Shown in pieces: positions 6,046 to 15,173 of a DNA stretch of 30,181 nt. How positions within the stretch are numbered: the stretch's first letter is position 1; each line of letters begins with the position of its first letter. This DNA comes from a virus. The stretch lies in the IMG/VR virus record IMGVR_UViG_3300042523_000294, positions 1-30,181 of that record; one strand, given 5' to 3'. A program made the position numbers and the translations under genes. Below the pieces are notes generated by a model that was not told the origin of the DNA, made no database searches, and was given only the letters and a program-made list of their open reading frames with translations.

Positions 6046-8205
6046 TTAAACACCTGCAACTGCATTCCACGTGCCGCCGCCTTGGGACACGTAGAGGGTT
6101 GATCCGACGCCGCCGCCCGTGCGGAGGTAGATTGAGCCTCTTGGCGTAGTGGCTGCGGGCACACCCGCGCCGGTCGTCATTGTCGGGCCGGATGCAGAGA
6201 CGGTCAGGCTATCCACTTGCGTAGACGATCCGGCATTGAGCAAAAGCGGGGCCTGCGTCGCCGTCATCTGAGGCACCAGGATCGGCGGGCGGAATTTCAC
6301 GCCGCCCGCACCCGATACCGTGATAACAGGCGGGACATGCTCTGAATAAAGCGTGCCGCCGCCCGCAACAGTCACGGTTAGAATGGTCCAATAGGCAGCC
6401 ACTTGCGCGCCTGTCCCGCTTCCGCCGGTAAGCGTAATCGGAACGGTCGGCAGCACCGTGTAGACGCCCGGCAGCGTCGGCTCCATGTCGATAATGGCGC
6501 CGACGCTATCCACCGCCCGCACCGTGTACTGAAACCGCGTGGAGGCCGTTCCTGTCGCCGCGTTATCGGTCAGCACGTCACCAACCGTATAGCCGGTCCC
6601 GCGCGCACCGGATGCCCCCGCCATCGACAGAGGCCAATCAGCCGCCATCTGGTTGACAGAGCCCGTAGCGGTCGTGCCGCCGCCCGGCGATGCGGCAAAC
6701 GTCAACGTGGGAATACTGGCAAACAACCCGCCGCGCACCACCGTCACGCTGCCGACAACCGCAGTCTTTGCCGCGATGCTCGAAACGGTTTGCAGAGTAT
6801 TCCCGCTCACAGCCCGGCCGCCTACGTTGCCAGTGCCGCCGACGAAAAACCCAGGCGACCATGCAAAAGCGTGATCGAAGGTCATGTCGGGCAGATTAAA
6901 CCCGATGGCGGCCGCATATGCGGGCTGATTGGTGATAAAGCTCTGGTTAGGCACAGTCTCCATGATTGTGCCAACATTAGCACGAACAGGCCAAAGCGCT
7001 GACCAGTCACCGAGGCCGATAACGGTAAGCATGCCCTGATTGCCGTAATTGAAGCGACCAAAGTTGATACCGGTATCCTGCCAAAGCCCGACACCTTCAC
7101 TCGGCGCGCCAGATAAAATAGCCCCAGATGATACGGTCTGAGCGATGCTAACCGTGTATGTTCCTGTTCCTCCGGTGCCGGTGCCAAAAGCCGTAATGCG
7201 TGTGTTGTCGGCAATACCTACATCAGCCGAAGCAATGACCTGCCCAACAGAGATTGTGCCCGATAAAACTGCGGTGACAGTAAGCGTGGCCCCTACAATG
7301 CTGCCAGTAAACGACGCATCCTTTAACTGTGCCCACTGAATAAATCGGCCGCCAGATTGATACTGTGTATTGAACACACTTCCCCAATTAGCCTCAAATG
7401 ATTGTATGCCTTTAATACGACGCGCGCCAATGGTCCCGCTCTTACCAAGCCATGCAAGCGGATTTTCGCCATAAATCTCCGTTTCTTCTAGGCCAGGATA
7501 TCCACCCTGCCAGTGCATTGCACGCCACCAAGGGGCAGCACCAACCAAGAACTGAGCATTGCCCCCGTTGATGCTATCAGCCGTGCTGAATACGTTTGTC
7601 CATTGGCCGTTCTTGCCGCCAGACCAACCCGTTCCGCCGTAAGGGTTGCTGAACATAACACCAGTGCCAAACGCACTAGAATTATCAGTCACGCTGAAGT
7701 TGATAGGAGATGCGCTTGCACTAGCGGTTGATGTTCCTGTGATTACAGCACCAACTTGAACAACCGCTACCTTCTGAGCGCCAGACGCATTAGCAGATTG
7801 CTGAACCGACAAAGCGGAATTGCTGCCATCCGTTGCAGCCCCAAATGGACCGTAAAATATGGCGCCGCCTGCGTTACTCACACGCCCGACCGTCAGTTTA
7901 TCCAGAATCGACACAACGCCGCTGCCCTTGGGGTCAAGCACGATGCTGATGTTCGTGTCAGACCCCGCCGCCGCGATAACCGGGCTACCCGCCGCCGCAG
8001 AGCCTATCACCGTGATGTAGTTGGCCAGGTTGCTCCCCACCGTAGTCGTCCCGGTAAACGTCGGAGACGTGAAAAGCTGCGCAACCGTCAGCTTGCGCGT
8101 CGTGCCGGTCGATGGCCCCGTGCTGCCTTGCGTGACAGGGAACAGGTCTGTTCCGCCCCACGCCGCCGCAGACGGAAGCTGCGAGATATACTGGATCGCG
8201 GTCAC
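6046..8205 (-). CDS. Tail fibre or second spike, 719 aa
   Basis: A 719 aa protein rich in Gly, Thr, Ser and Val, as in beta-helical tail fibres. The N-terminus ([11 protein letters not shown], then [12 protein letters not shown]) resembles the attachment regions of such proteins. It continues [20 protein letters not shown], a common fibre repeat motif. The centre has Trp/Gly-rich segments and the C-terminus ends [19 protein letters not shown], typical of trimeric fibre ends. No enzymatic site is evident. It starts by ATGA overlap with the S74-spike gene and is followed directly by a 53 aa ORF. Likely host recognition; whether it attaches to the neck or to the other spike cannot be read. Confidence 0.8.
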   Translation of the reverse strand: MTAIQYISQLPSAAAWGGTDLFPVTQGSTGPSTGTTRKLTVAQLFTSPTFTGTTTVGSNLANYITVIGSAAAGSPVIAAAGSDTNISIVLDPKGSGVVSILDKLTVGRVSNAGGAIFYGPFGAATDGSNSALSVQQSANASGAQKVAVVQVGAVITGTSTASASASPINFSVTDNSSAFGTGVMFSNPYGGTGWSGGKNGQWTNVFSTADSINGGNAQFLVGAAPWWRAMHWQGGYPGLEETEIYGENPLAWLGKSGTIGARRIKGIQSFEANWGSVFNTQYQSGGRFIQWAQLKDASFTGSIVGATLTVTAVLSGTISVGQVIASADVGIADNTRITAFGTGTGGTGTYTVSIAQTVSSGAILSGAPSEGVGLWQDTGINFGRFNYGNQGMLTVIGLGDWSALWPVRANVGTIMETVPNQSFITNQPAYAAAIGFNLPDMTFDHAFAWSPGFFVGGTGNVGGRAVSGNTLQTVSSIAAKTAVVGSVTVVRGGLFASIPTLTFAASPGGGTTATGSVNQMAADWPLSMAGASGARGTGYTVGDVLTDNAATGTASTRFQYTVRAVDSVGAIIDMEPTLPGVYTVLPTVPITLTGGSGTGAQVAAYWTILTVTVAGGGTLYSEHVPPVITVSGAGGVKFRPPILVPQMTATQAPLLLNAGSSTQVDSLTVSASGPTMTTGAGVPAATTPRGSIYLRTGGGVGSTLYVSQGGGTWNAVAGV

Positions 8206-9698
8206 GATTTGCGCCCCTCAAGCTGGGCAACCCGCTCGCGCAAGTGCCGCATTTCTTCCCACAGGATCGGAATCATTTGGTCGGGGCGAATGGCCAGCGT
8301 GCCATCTTCCGCTTTCACGAAGCCGCCGAAGTCACGCCCCGCGCGCTTTGCGATGGTGCCCACGTCCTCAGCGCTGAAGCCCCAATGCGTGCGCTTGCCC
8401 GGCACCGGGTTGCCGACCGCATCCTTTCCGCCTTCGATCCATCGGAACGTAATGGGTTTGATGGCGTCGATGATCTTCCCGACAGGCACGTCCGAAAGCG
8501 TCTCAATGTCGGTTTTCTCGCGCGGATCTGATGTCTGAATTGTGCCGTTGACGGCCCACACAGCCGACCACCGCGCGCCGCCGACGCCACAAACCATGGT
8601 GTTGTCGGCCGATGGCACGAAGCCGGTTGCGGCCTTGGCCACCACATATGGAACCGCCGTGTCGCCGATCACGACGTTATCTGACACCGACGTTTGCAGA
8701 AGGATCAGGTTGGCGCTGAGGGCGTTGTTGCGCGCAACAATCTTGGCCTGGCTGTCAATGCGGATGGCGCCGCTGTTAAACGCCCCCTGCGCCATGTCAA
8801 GCCCGTAGCCCGTATGCACGCCCCGGAGGTCGATCGAGGTTTCGCTGTTCGTGTAGTCCGCGATGGTCGTCAGGCGCACGGACTGCGAGGCAAAGATAAG
8901 CCCCTGATTCCACATTGGGGACACCAGGTCGCCAAGGTTGCCCAGCACCGCCACGGCTGCCGTCGCGCGATTGGTGCTGATGCCCGTGACCTGCATCCCG
9001 AATACCGCAGGCTGTGCCGGGAAGCCGCCCGCATCGCCAAAATGCGTGCCAGAGTTGTTGGCTAGGTCAAATTCTGCGATCTGCGCCCCGCCGATGGTGC
9101 AGGCGCCGGGGTTGATGAGCAGAAGCGGATTGAACGCCCAAACGTTGCCGCTGCCAGCATCCGCGCGAATGGCCGCGTAGAGCGCAACCTTGTTCTTGCT
9201 GTCTGGCACCGTAGCGGCAGCACCGTTGTTTGAGACGAAGTTCACCGACATGGAGAACTCGTCTTGCGTGCTGCTGGCCGTGGTGCCGCTGATCGGGTTG
9301 AACGACAGCAGCGGCGGGTTGCCAATCGGCGTGATCGTCTGGGCCGTGCCCTGCGTGGACGTGAGCCCCGGCACCGTGAGGCGGCCCGTCATCGTGTCGC
9401 CAGCCTTGGCCACGGCACCCAACAGGGAGAGCGTTGCGACCTGCGTTTCCTGGTCCCAAATCTGATTTCCCAGTGAGTCCGTAACAACCTGCCGATACGC
9501 GCCCGTGCCGAAGATCACGGCGCTGCCAGCCGCATCGAGGATCACGGGGTTGCTGTTGACGATGGTCGCGTGAACGTCTTGGTAGGTGTTCTTCGGCGTG
9601 CTCGTGTGGGGGATGTAGTGGTATGCATACCCACCCGCGAGCGGATTTCCGGCATCATCAAAAAACGTTGTCTTGCCGGGCGGAAGAGTTAGCGCCAT
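8202..9698 (-). CDS. Tail spike with C-terminal S74 autochaperone
   Basis: A 498 aa tail protein. The N-terminal domain (residues 1-90) has [19 protein letters not shown] and an [16 protein letters not shown] segment, the pattern of particle-binding domains of podovirus spikes. The central part is beta-rich. The end, from about residue 390, is an intramolecular chaperone of the peptidase S74 type: [13 protein letters not shown] with the Ser390-Asp391 autocleavage pair, then [13 protein letters not shown] and a terminal coiled coil ([16 protein letters not shown]). In this family the domain trimerises, folds the spike and is cut off before the serine. The end overlaps the next fibre gene by ATGA. 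Confidence 0.88.
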   Translation of the reverse strand: MALTLPPGKTTFFDDAGNPLAGGYAYHYIPHTSTPKNTYQDVHATIVNSNPVILDAAGSAVIFGTGAYRQVVTDSLGNQIWDQETQVATLSLLGAVAKAGDTMTGRLTVPGLTSTQGTAQTITPIGNPPLLSFNPISGTTASSTQDEFSMSVNFVSNNGAAATVPDSKNKVALYAAIRADAGSGNVWAFNPLLLINPGACTIGGAQIAEFDLANNSGTHFGDAGGFPAQPAVFGMQVTGISTNRATAAVAVLGNLGDLVSPMWNQGLIFASQSVRLTTIADYTNSETSIDLRGVHTGYGLDMAQGAFNSGAIRIDSQAKIVARNNALSANLILLQTSVSDNVVIGDTAVPYVVAKAATGFVPSADNTMVCGVGGARWSAVWAVNGTIQTSDPREKTDIETLSDVPVGKIIDAIKPITFRWIEGGKDAVGNPVPGKRTHWGFSAEDVGTIAKRAGRDFGGFVKAEDGTLAIRPDQMIPILWEEMRHLRERVAQLEGRKS

Positions 9699-9728
9699 GC
9701 TTCGTGGCCCCTAAGCGGAGGTTGTGTG

Positions 9729-9989
9729 GTGCTGTTTGTCGTGGGCGTGGTGACGCTGGCCGTATGGCTCACGGGCCATTGGATCGGGCGCGTTGCGGCG
9801 TTCGTCGTAGGGACGATGGCCGGCTGCTTCGTCGTGGCTGCGGCCCCGGTGTTCGCCGGGTATCAGGAAGCCGGGTATCTCGCCGTTGCCGGCGGGATGT
9901 GGTTCGTGGCGGCTGTGCCGGGGCTACTGCGGAGGCGGGCGCAGGCGGATCGGCTCAACGTTGGTGGCGCGGTTCGCGTTCTTGACTAG
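9729..9989 (+). CDS. Opposite-strand small membrane protein
   Basis: An 86 aa protein on the plus strand inside the minus-strand late operon. Three hydrophobic segments are visible: about residues 2-16, 20-43 (VAAFVVGTMAGCFVVAAAPVF) and 48-65 (GYLAVAGGMWFVAAVPGLL), followed by a basic tail, RRRAQADRL. GTG at 9729 has a GGAGG site at 7 bases; GTG at 9726 is possible. Its last 66 bases overlap the end of the gp16-like gene in the opposite direction. It occupies the position where P22 carries sieA and the immI genes, between genes 16 and 9, so a superinfection-exclusion or lysogenic-conversion protein is plausible. A holin is the alternative. Confidence 0.6.
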   Translation: MLFVVGVVTLAVWLTGHWIGRVAAFVVGTMAGCFVVAAAPVFAGYQEAGYLAVAGGMWFVAAVPGLLRRRAQADRLNVGGAVRVLD

Positions 9990-12341
9990 CGCGCTTTCTT
10001 TCATGGGGCCGGTCAACGCCCCCCACATTACCGACGCAACGCCCGGCGGGATGCCCACCGCTGCCGCCGCGCCTTCGCCTGCCGCGCGAACGCCAAGCCC
10101 TTTGGCCGCATCAAAGAAGTTCTGCGTGGAATCCGAACCCGGCGCACGCGCCAATCTTTCCGATTGATTTTGCCTCCGAAGATCGTTGCGTAGCGCCCAC
10201 AGCTTGGCCATGGTTTCGTCAGTGATGCCGTGGGCGAGGTCGGGCAGCGTGCTTTCGCGAGACTCCACGATATCTTTCAGCATGCGTTGCACGCCTTGGA
10301 ACGTAATTGGGCCGTTGCCATTGTTGGCGCGGATTTTAGCCGACCAATCTTGAAGCAACTGCATCTCGTCAATTGGCCCGGATGCTTCGGCATAATTTGT
10401 GACAGCCTGGCGAAATCCAGGTGCTCCGAGTTCAATTGCTTTATCAAGTTCATCGCGAACTTGCATAAGCTGCTTGCGCGCCAATTTGGCTTGGGAACTG
10501 TCATCCGTTTTGCCTTCCAGCAAATTGCGGATGTGGGCGCGAACGCCGGCCAACATTTCCGGGTCTGTGTAAAGATTGCCGTCTTTGTCCGTCATGCGAG
10601 CAATTACATTCTTAAGCGTCTTTTCTACCGCTTCCTGCCGCCCGGCTGGGCCATCAAGAATGGTTTGCGCTAGGGTAACTGTAGGATTTGGGTCAGCCGC
10701 GCCCTTGTTGCGCATTGCGCTTGCAACTTCCGCTTCGTATTGCTCATTCCGCGCCAGTTCAAGCCGAAGTCGAAGCGTTGGGGTGCCTTGAGCGTCATCG
10801 TAGAAATCAGCGCGCGCCTGATTGTTGCGGGCCTGATGATCGTCGTATATTTGCTTAGCGGCTGCCGATTGCGTGGCCATGCTCTTTTCGGAACGCGCGG
10901 CTTCCGTGGTCTGCGCAATCTGCGCCTCAGTCGGAATGCTGCCCGGCACGTATTCGGTAGCGTCCGCGCTTGCGGGTTGTGATTCTTCCAACAGTTTCCG
11001 TTCTGCCGTCGCGCGCTGCGTGACCATCTCCTTACGGGACATGTTGGCTTCCGCATCCGTCGCCGCCGCAGCGCCCGCCGAACGCCGCCCGCGCATCGCC
11101 GCGTCATCGGCAGCCGGAGCAATCGTGGCCCCGGGAGGCAGGAAGTCAGGAGGCGCAACGGGAGCCACAGGGGGTCGCTGCACACCCGGCGGCATGAAGT
11201 CCGGCGCCGCGCGTGTCTCGCCAATGTCAGCGCGCATGTAGACGCGGGGCTTGTCAGGCAACGGCACGTATTGAGGCACGGCAGGCGCAAGGCGGTTGGG
11301 CTGCCGTGGGGCGCCACCGGGCAACGCGCCCATGAAAGCCTCCGGCATGGCGGCAAGATCGCGCCCAAGCTGTTGCGGGCTGCCCAACACACCCAGCATC
11401 GGGGCGTCGCCGCCCTCGCGCCCGGCCTGCGTGACACCGGCCTGCAACCCCCGGATGACGCCCCCACCAAGCCGCAACGCCAATTCGCCGCCAGCCGCCA
11501 GCGGGTCCATAACCAGCTTGTTCGCGCGCTGTAGCAGCGTGCCACCACCGGCTGCCGGAGGATAGACGCCCAGCCCTTCCATAACGGGCGTGACAAGCGG
11601 CGGCATGGGCTGCGAGCCTTCGCGGAACCCCTGCGCTGCGGCGGAACGGATGGCGCCCGCGCTGGCTGCAATATCACCAACGGTCGTGCCCGTCTCCACA
11701 GCAGGCGACGAACGCGGGCCGAGATCCGCGCGCTTCTGGAACCGCTGCGGCATCACGGGATTGTCGGGGTCGCCCTGCTGGCGCTTGTCCGTAGGCGCGG
11801 GCTTGGCTTCCGTGGTCGGGGCGATGGCTTTCAAAAAGTCGTCATCGCTGATCGTCGCGCCGGGCGCGGTCGTGGCAGGCTTGGCACCACCGCCGATGGC
11901 TTTTAGGAAGTCATCGTCAGACATGACACCGGAAGCGCGACGATCTGCCACAGGGCCAAGCCTTTCGTAATGCGCTTTGATAGCCGGAACGTATTTTAGC
12001 GTTTCGTCAGGCAGCGCGCCGCCCTTCAGGAAGGCATCAACGCGCCCCGGCCCCGCGTTGTAGGCGGCAAGCGCAAGTTCCGGATGCTTATAGCGATCCA
12101 GCATCTGCGACAGGTATTTGGCGCCGCCGTAGATGCTCTGCTCTGCGTTCGTCAGGTCGGTTACGCCGAGGTCTTTCGCGGTGCCCGGCATGATCTGCAT
12201 GACGCCAACGGCGCCGGCACGACTGCGTGCATTTGGGTTGCCGCCGCTTTCCTGCGTGGCCACCGCGCGCAACAGGCGCGGGTCAACGTTCCATTCGCGG
12301 GCCGCCGCTTCAAAAATCGGGCCGTAATTAGCGACCGACAA
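9924..12341 (-). CDS. Ejection protein with lytic transglycosylase domain
   Basis: An 805 aa internal virion protein placed like P22 gp16. Residues 8-105 are a soluble lytic transglycosylase domain: LLRAVATQESGGNPNARS with catalytic Glu31, GAVGVMQIMPGTA (44-56) and LAAYNAGPGRVDAFL (91-105). It would cut peptidoglycan while DNA crosses the envelope. Two copies of SDDDFLKAI (141-149, 165-173), a Pro-rich linker, and a long helical region follow. The start is TTG at 12341 with AAGGA 8 bases upstream; the next methionine lies beyond Glu31, so TTG is needed. It overlaps the 455 aa gene by 14 bases. Confidence 0.88.
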   Translation of the reverse strand: MSVANYGPIFEAAAREWNVDPRLLRAVATQESGGNPNARSRAGAVGVMQIMPGTAKDLGVTDLTNAEQSIYGGAKYLSQMLDRYKHPELALAAYNAGPGRVDAFLKGGALPDETLKYVPAIKAHYERLGPVADRRASGVMSDDDFLKAIGGGAKPATTAPGATISDDDFLKAIAPTTEAKPAPTDKRQQGDPDNPVMPQRFQKRADLGPRSSPAVETGTTVGDIAASAGAIRSAAAQGFREGSQPMPPLVTPVMEGLGVYPPAAGGGTLLQRANKLVMDPLAAGGELALRLGGGVIRGLQAGVTQAGREGGDAPMLGVLGSPQQLGRDLAAMPEAFMGALPGGAPRQPNRLAPAVPQYVPLPDKPRVYMRADIGETRAAPDFMPPGVQRPPVAPVAPPDFLPPGATIAPAADDAAMRGRRSAGAAAATDAEANMSRKEMVTQRATAERKLLEESQPASADATEYVPGSIPTEAQIAQTTEAARSEKSMATQSAAAKQIYDDHQARNNQARADFYDDAQGTPTLRLRLELARNEQYEAEVASAMRNKGAADPNPTVTLAQTILDGPAGRQEAVEKTLKNVIARMTDKDGNLYTDPEMLAGVRAHIRNLLEGKTDDSSQAKLARKQLMQVRDELDKAIELGAPGFRQAVTNYAEASGPIDEMQLLQDWSAKIRANNGNGPITFQGVQRMLKDIVESRESTLPDLAHGITDETMAKLWALRNDLRRQNQSERLARAPGSDSTQNFFDAAKGLGVRAAGEGAAAAVGIPPGVASVMWGALTGPMKESALVKNANRATNVEPIRLRPPPQ

Positions 12342-13695
12342 GGCCGTTTTCCTTAGCCCAGCGCCAAGCCTGCTTGACGGCTGCGTTGTCGGTGTCGTTC
12401 AGGTTTTTCAGGAACGTCCGTTGCTGTTCCCCGGTCATCCGCAGCATCTGGAACGCGCGCGGGTCAAGGTTCTTCGCCTGCTGCTCAAAGCCGGCTTGGT
12501 CCGCCTTGTCTGGCCAGTTGGCTGCCAGCGTGGCGCGGGCCTTGTTGTAGTCGGCGTTTCCGCGAAGCTGGCTGAGGATCAGCCGCGCGCCCTCTGGCGT
12601 AAGCGTGCTGCCGGGATTGGCGGATTGGGTCACGGCAAGTCGCGCATCCGATCCGGCGCCCTGTGCATCGGCAATCTGCGCCGCCAGCTTGTCGAAAGAC
12701 TCGTTCGCCGCCACCGACTTTTCATCAATGCCGAACGCGCGCGCGACACCGGGAGTAAACCGCAGCGTGGCCTTCTGGAAATTCTTGATGCGGTCCTGCC
12801 CGGTGCCCGTGGCAAACTGCGCAATCTCGGTTTCCATGTTGCCAAGGATCGCGTTTTGCGATTGTGCGGCAACGCCTTGGTCTGCGATCTGGCTGAAGCG
12901 CGCGGCGCCCTGCGTGCCCGTGGCGGACTGTGCGGCTTGCGCAGCCGCGCCGGGGGCCGTGACGTTTGCGGAGGTCGCTTGCGGCGCATTCGTAGGATTG
13001 CGCAGCGCAGGAGGCAACCGCCCGTCGCCCAATGGCGATGTTGTATCGGCCGCCGTGCCGCCGAGGCTGCGGGGCGTAACCTGTTGCTTGGGGCCGTAGA
13101 TCGGGTTGCCCTTTGCGTCGTATCCCACAATGACGCGCTCGTTGAGTTCCGAAGGCGTGACCTGTTGCCGCACGCCCTGCCCAGCTGGCGTGAAGCCGCC
13201 GCCAAACATCGGATCGCGCACGACGCCCGGCTGTTGCACCTGCCCGTCCGACATGGTGCCGCCTTGGCCATACACACGGGTAAGCGCCGCGTTGGGGTCA
13301 ATGCCCATCAGCGCGAACTGCTTCACGCGCCCCATCAAGTCATCGGGGCTTTTCGTGGCCGCGATGCCCTTGAACAACTGTTGCGCCGTGTTCTGGTCGA
13401 GGGTGCCGTTTGCCACGGCGGATTCAATGCCCATGTGCAGCGCATCCACGACGCCATTCGCGCTGGCTGGATTACTCGGGTCATAGACGCTCAAAGCCGT
13501 TCCCGCGATGGCGCCAAGTGCCCGCAACCGCGTCCGGCCAAGCTCCTGCTCTGCGGCCTGCGTCTGCACGCCCTGCAGCTTGTTCTGGCCCATCGCGTTC
13601 GCGATGCCGACCACCTGGCCGAACTGCGCCAACGGGTTCTGCGGTGCCGCAGCGCCGGTGCCGGCCTGTAGCGGGATGTTGGGGTCAATGGCCAT
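12328..13695 (-). CDS. Putative ejection protein, P22 gp20-like position
   Basis: A 455 aa Ala/Gln-rich protein between the gp7-like and gp16-like genes, close to the 471 aa of P22 gp20, which is ejected with the DNA. The N-terminus is helical (PLAQFGQVVGIANAMGQNKL). A glycine/proline-rich middle contains two related segments, PAGQGVRQQVTPSELNER and IYGPKQQVTPRSLGG. The C-terminal 150 residues are helical, with NPGSTLTPEGARLILSQL and ending NAAVKQAWRWAKENGLVGR. No enzymatic motif is seen. The call rests on synteny, length and composition. The start overlaps the previous stop as TAATG. Confidence 0.7.
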   Translation of the reverse strand: MAIDPNIPLQAGTGAAAPQNPLAQFGQVVGIANAMGQNKLQGVQTQAAEQELGRTRLRALGAIAGTALSVYDPSNPASANGVVDALHMGIESAVANGTLDQNTAQQLFKGIAATKSPDDLMGRVKQFALMGIDPNAALTRVYGQGGTMSDGQVQQPGVVRDPMFGGGFTPAGQGVRQQVTPSELNERVIVGYDAKGNPIYGPKQQVTPRSLGGTAADTTSPLGDGRLPPALRNPTNAPQATSANVTAPGAAAQAAQSATGTQGAARFSQIADQGVAAQSQNAILGNMETEIAQFATGTGQDRIKNFQKATLRFTPGVARAFGIDEKSVAANESFDKLAAQIADAQGAGSDARLAVTQSANPGSTLTPEGARLILSQLRGNADYNKARATLAANWPDKADQAGFEQQAKNLDPRAFQMLRMTGEQQRTFLKNLNDTDNAAVKQAWRWAKENGLVGR

Positions 13696-14405
13696 TAGGA
13701 CGCCTTCAGCCGGTTCAGCAGCGTGTAGCTGTTGTAAAGCCCCGCCACGTTGTTAAGCCCGCTGGTGATCGCGTTCGCGCCAGCCACGGCACCAGATGCC
13801 TGCGCATTGGCGCCAGAAGTTGCGAAGTTGCCCGCGTTCTGCGCCGCCTGCATGCCAAGCTGACCCGTATTGGAAGCGGCATTCGCGCCGGTCTGCGTCA
13901 GGGCAAGCAGCTTGTTGAAGCTGTTCGTCTTGTTGGCTTGGTCGATGTCAAACTGCGTCTTGTAGGTGCTATCTGCCAAGCCGGTTGCGTAGTTAGCCGC
14001 ACCCTTGAGCGCCGCGCCGGAGATGCCCAGCCCCTTCGCCGCCGCCGCGTTCTGGACGCTCTTGAGCCCCTGATCCCGCGTAAACTGATAGCCGGGGGTT
14101 GCCTCAAGGTCCGCCATCGTCGGGTTGAACGGAGAAGTCAACTGGTTCAGCCGGTTGATAAGCTGGCCACCGGCCGTGGTCCCGTATCCGCGATACGGCG
14201 CCAAATCCTCGCGGGTCTGCGCATACTGTGCCGCCGATTGCGCCGCCGCACGATCCGCAGCCCCCGCCTGCATGCCAGCCGCATCCGATGCCGCACTGGA
14301 CGAAATCAGGCCGCCAAGAAGCGACGTTCCCGCGCTGATCCCGATGGACAGCGGGTCGAATGCCGCCGTCTCCCATAGGGATTGCGGGCCGGGGCTAAAC
14401 TTCAT
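13695..14405 (-). CDS. Putative internal virion/DNA-transfer protein, gp7-like position
   Basis: A 236 aa Ala/Gly-rich helical protein, close in size and position to P22 gp7 (229 aa), which is injected with the DNA. It begins with a hydrophobic Gly/Ser-rich segment (FDPLSIGISAGTSLLGGLIS), then an Ala/Gln helix (AAQSAAQYAQTREDLAPYRG), the segment ATPGYQFTRDQGLKSVQNAA, and low-complexity alanine-rich repeats. The AA--RGYG / PGYQF-RDQGL pattern is recurrent in phage internal proteins of the gp14 or DNA-transfer type. The start at 14405 has a GGAG site 7 bases upstream and overlaps the 148 aa gene by 11 bases. Confidence 0.75.
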   Translation of the reverse strand: MKFSPGPQSLWETAAFDPLSIGISAGTSLLGGLISSSAASDAAGMQAGAADRAAAQSAAQYAQTREDLAPYRGYGTTAGGQLINRLNQLTSPFNPTMADLEATPGYQFTRDQGLKSVQNAAAAKGLGISGAALKGAANYATGLADSTYKTQFDIDQANKTNSFNKLLALTQTGANAASNTGQLGMQAAQNAGNFATSGANAQASGAVAGANAITSGLNNVAGLYNSYTLLNRLKAS

Positions 14406-14841
14406 TCCACAGCTCCACCGGAACCAATGTGCGCCCCGCCATCTCGACAGGCTGCCCCAAGGCAAAGCCCAGCCACCGCAGCCACCGCAGCGACTTCGTG
14501 TATTCGGCCGCAACCGCCGTTCGTAGGCACACGAACATTTCGAGCATCAACCCGACCTGGCGCCGCGTCTCACGCAGGTAGAATTTGCGGGCCTTGGCGA
14601 TGCCGGGCGCCCCCAGCATCCAAACCTTGCCCACCACATGATCCTCATCGGGAATCACGCCGCCGACGAATGCCGGCTTGCCGTCAACGATGCCCGCGAA
14701 CGTGTGGACCGACAGCGCCACCGCGCGTTGCAGCGCAGGCAGGCCGCCGATGCTTTCGAGGTCCGCGCGCTCGGCCTCGCCCATGACGGCAAGGAATGCC
14801 GACAGCACGTCAGGCGTTACGGGGGCGACGTGTGGGGTCAT
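14395..14841 (-). CDS. T7 gp13-like internal virion protein
   Basis: A 148 aa protein with the DUF2833/T7 gp13-like pattern: ADLESIGGLPALQRAVALS (about 25-44), FAGIVDGKPAFVGGVIP, KVWMLGAPGIAKARKFYLRETRRQV (72-96) and a C-terminal KSLRWLRWLGFALGQP. These proteins have a GNAT acetyltransferase-like outline (gain of a beta sheet, then helix, then RWLRWLGF) but are known as virion-assembly or internal proteins; no activity is claimed. It occupies the place of P22 gene 14 and overlaps the 111 aa gene by ATGA. Confidence 0.75.
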   Translation of the reverse strand: MTPHVAPVTPDVLSAFLAVMGEAERADLESIGGLPALQRAVALSVHTFAGIVDGKPAFVGGVIPDEDHVVGKVWMLGAPGIAKARKFYLRETRRQVGLMLEMFVCLRTAVAAEYTKSLRWLRWLGFALGQPVEMAGRTLVPVELWNEV

Positions 14842-15173
14842 GCCGTTAGGCCCGAAACGAAGATGTTCACCACCGCCGCCGTTGACGCCAGCGCCTGCAG
14901 CGTCTCGCCGGGGTTCAGCACCATGTTCTTCAGGCTCGGCGGGTCATAGGACTGGCCAGCGGAAAGCGACTGAGCCTGAATGATGAGGTTTCCCACCGCC
15001 GCAGCGCCGCCGCTGGGCACGCGGTAAACGGTGATCGTCCTCGCCACCGTGTCGGTGTTGGTGAACGTCGCCTGCTTGATGATGACTTTCGACGCGCCCG
15101 AAGCCGTGGCGTAGGCCACCGCCGCAGCCGTCAACGTGCCCTGCCCCAGATTGGCCGGAGAGATAATCGCCAT
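14838..15173 (-). CDS. Small beta-rich virion protein, 111 aa
   Basis: A 111 aa protein beginning MAIISPANLGQGTLTAAAVA, with predicted strands KVIIKQATFTNTDTVARTITVYRV broken by turns and LNPGETLQALASTAAVVNIFVSG. Short beta proteins with this LxPGETLQALAS pattern are common beside phage tail genes, where they are probably decoration or tail-attached proteins. It lies between the 130 aa repeat protein (TGATG-type shared base at 15173) and the gp13-like gene. The function is inferred from context only. Confidence 0.75.
   Translation of the reverse strand: MAIISPANLGQGTLTAAAVAYATASGASKVIIKQATFTNTDTVARTITVYRVPSGGAAAVGNLIIQAQSLSAGQSYDPPSLKNMVLNPGETLQALASTAAVVNIFVSGLTA

Noticed and set aside
12421-13671. 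A 416-codon open frame on the plus strand
   Set aside because: Antisense to the gp20-position gene, Arg-rich, no ribosome site and no coupling to neighbours.
14838-15173. An IS element or transposase remnant in the neck region
   Set aside because: No inverted ends, target duplication or transposase pattern; all frames are coupled phage genes.
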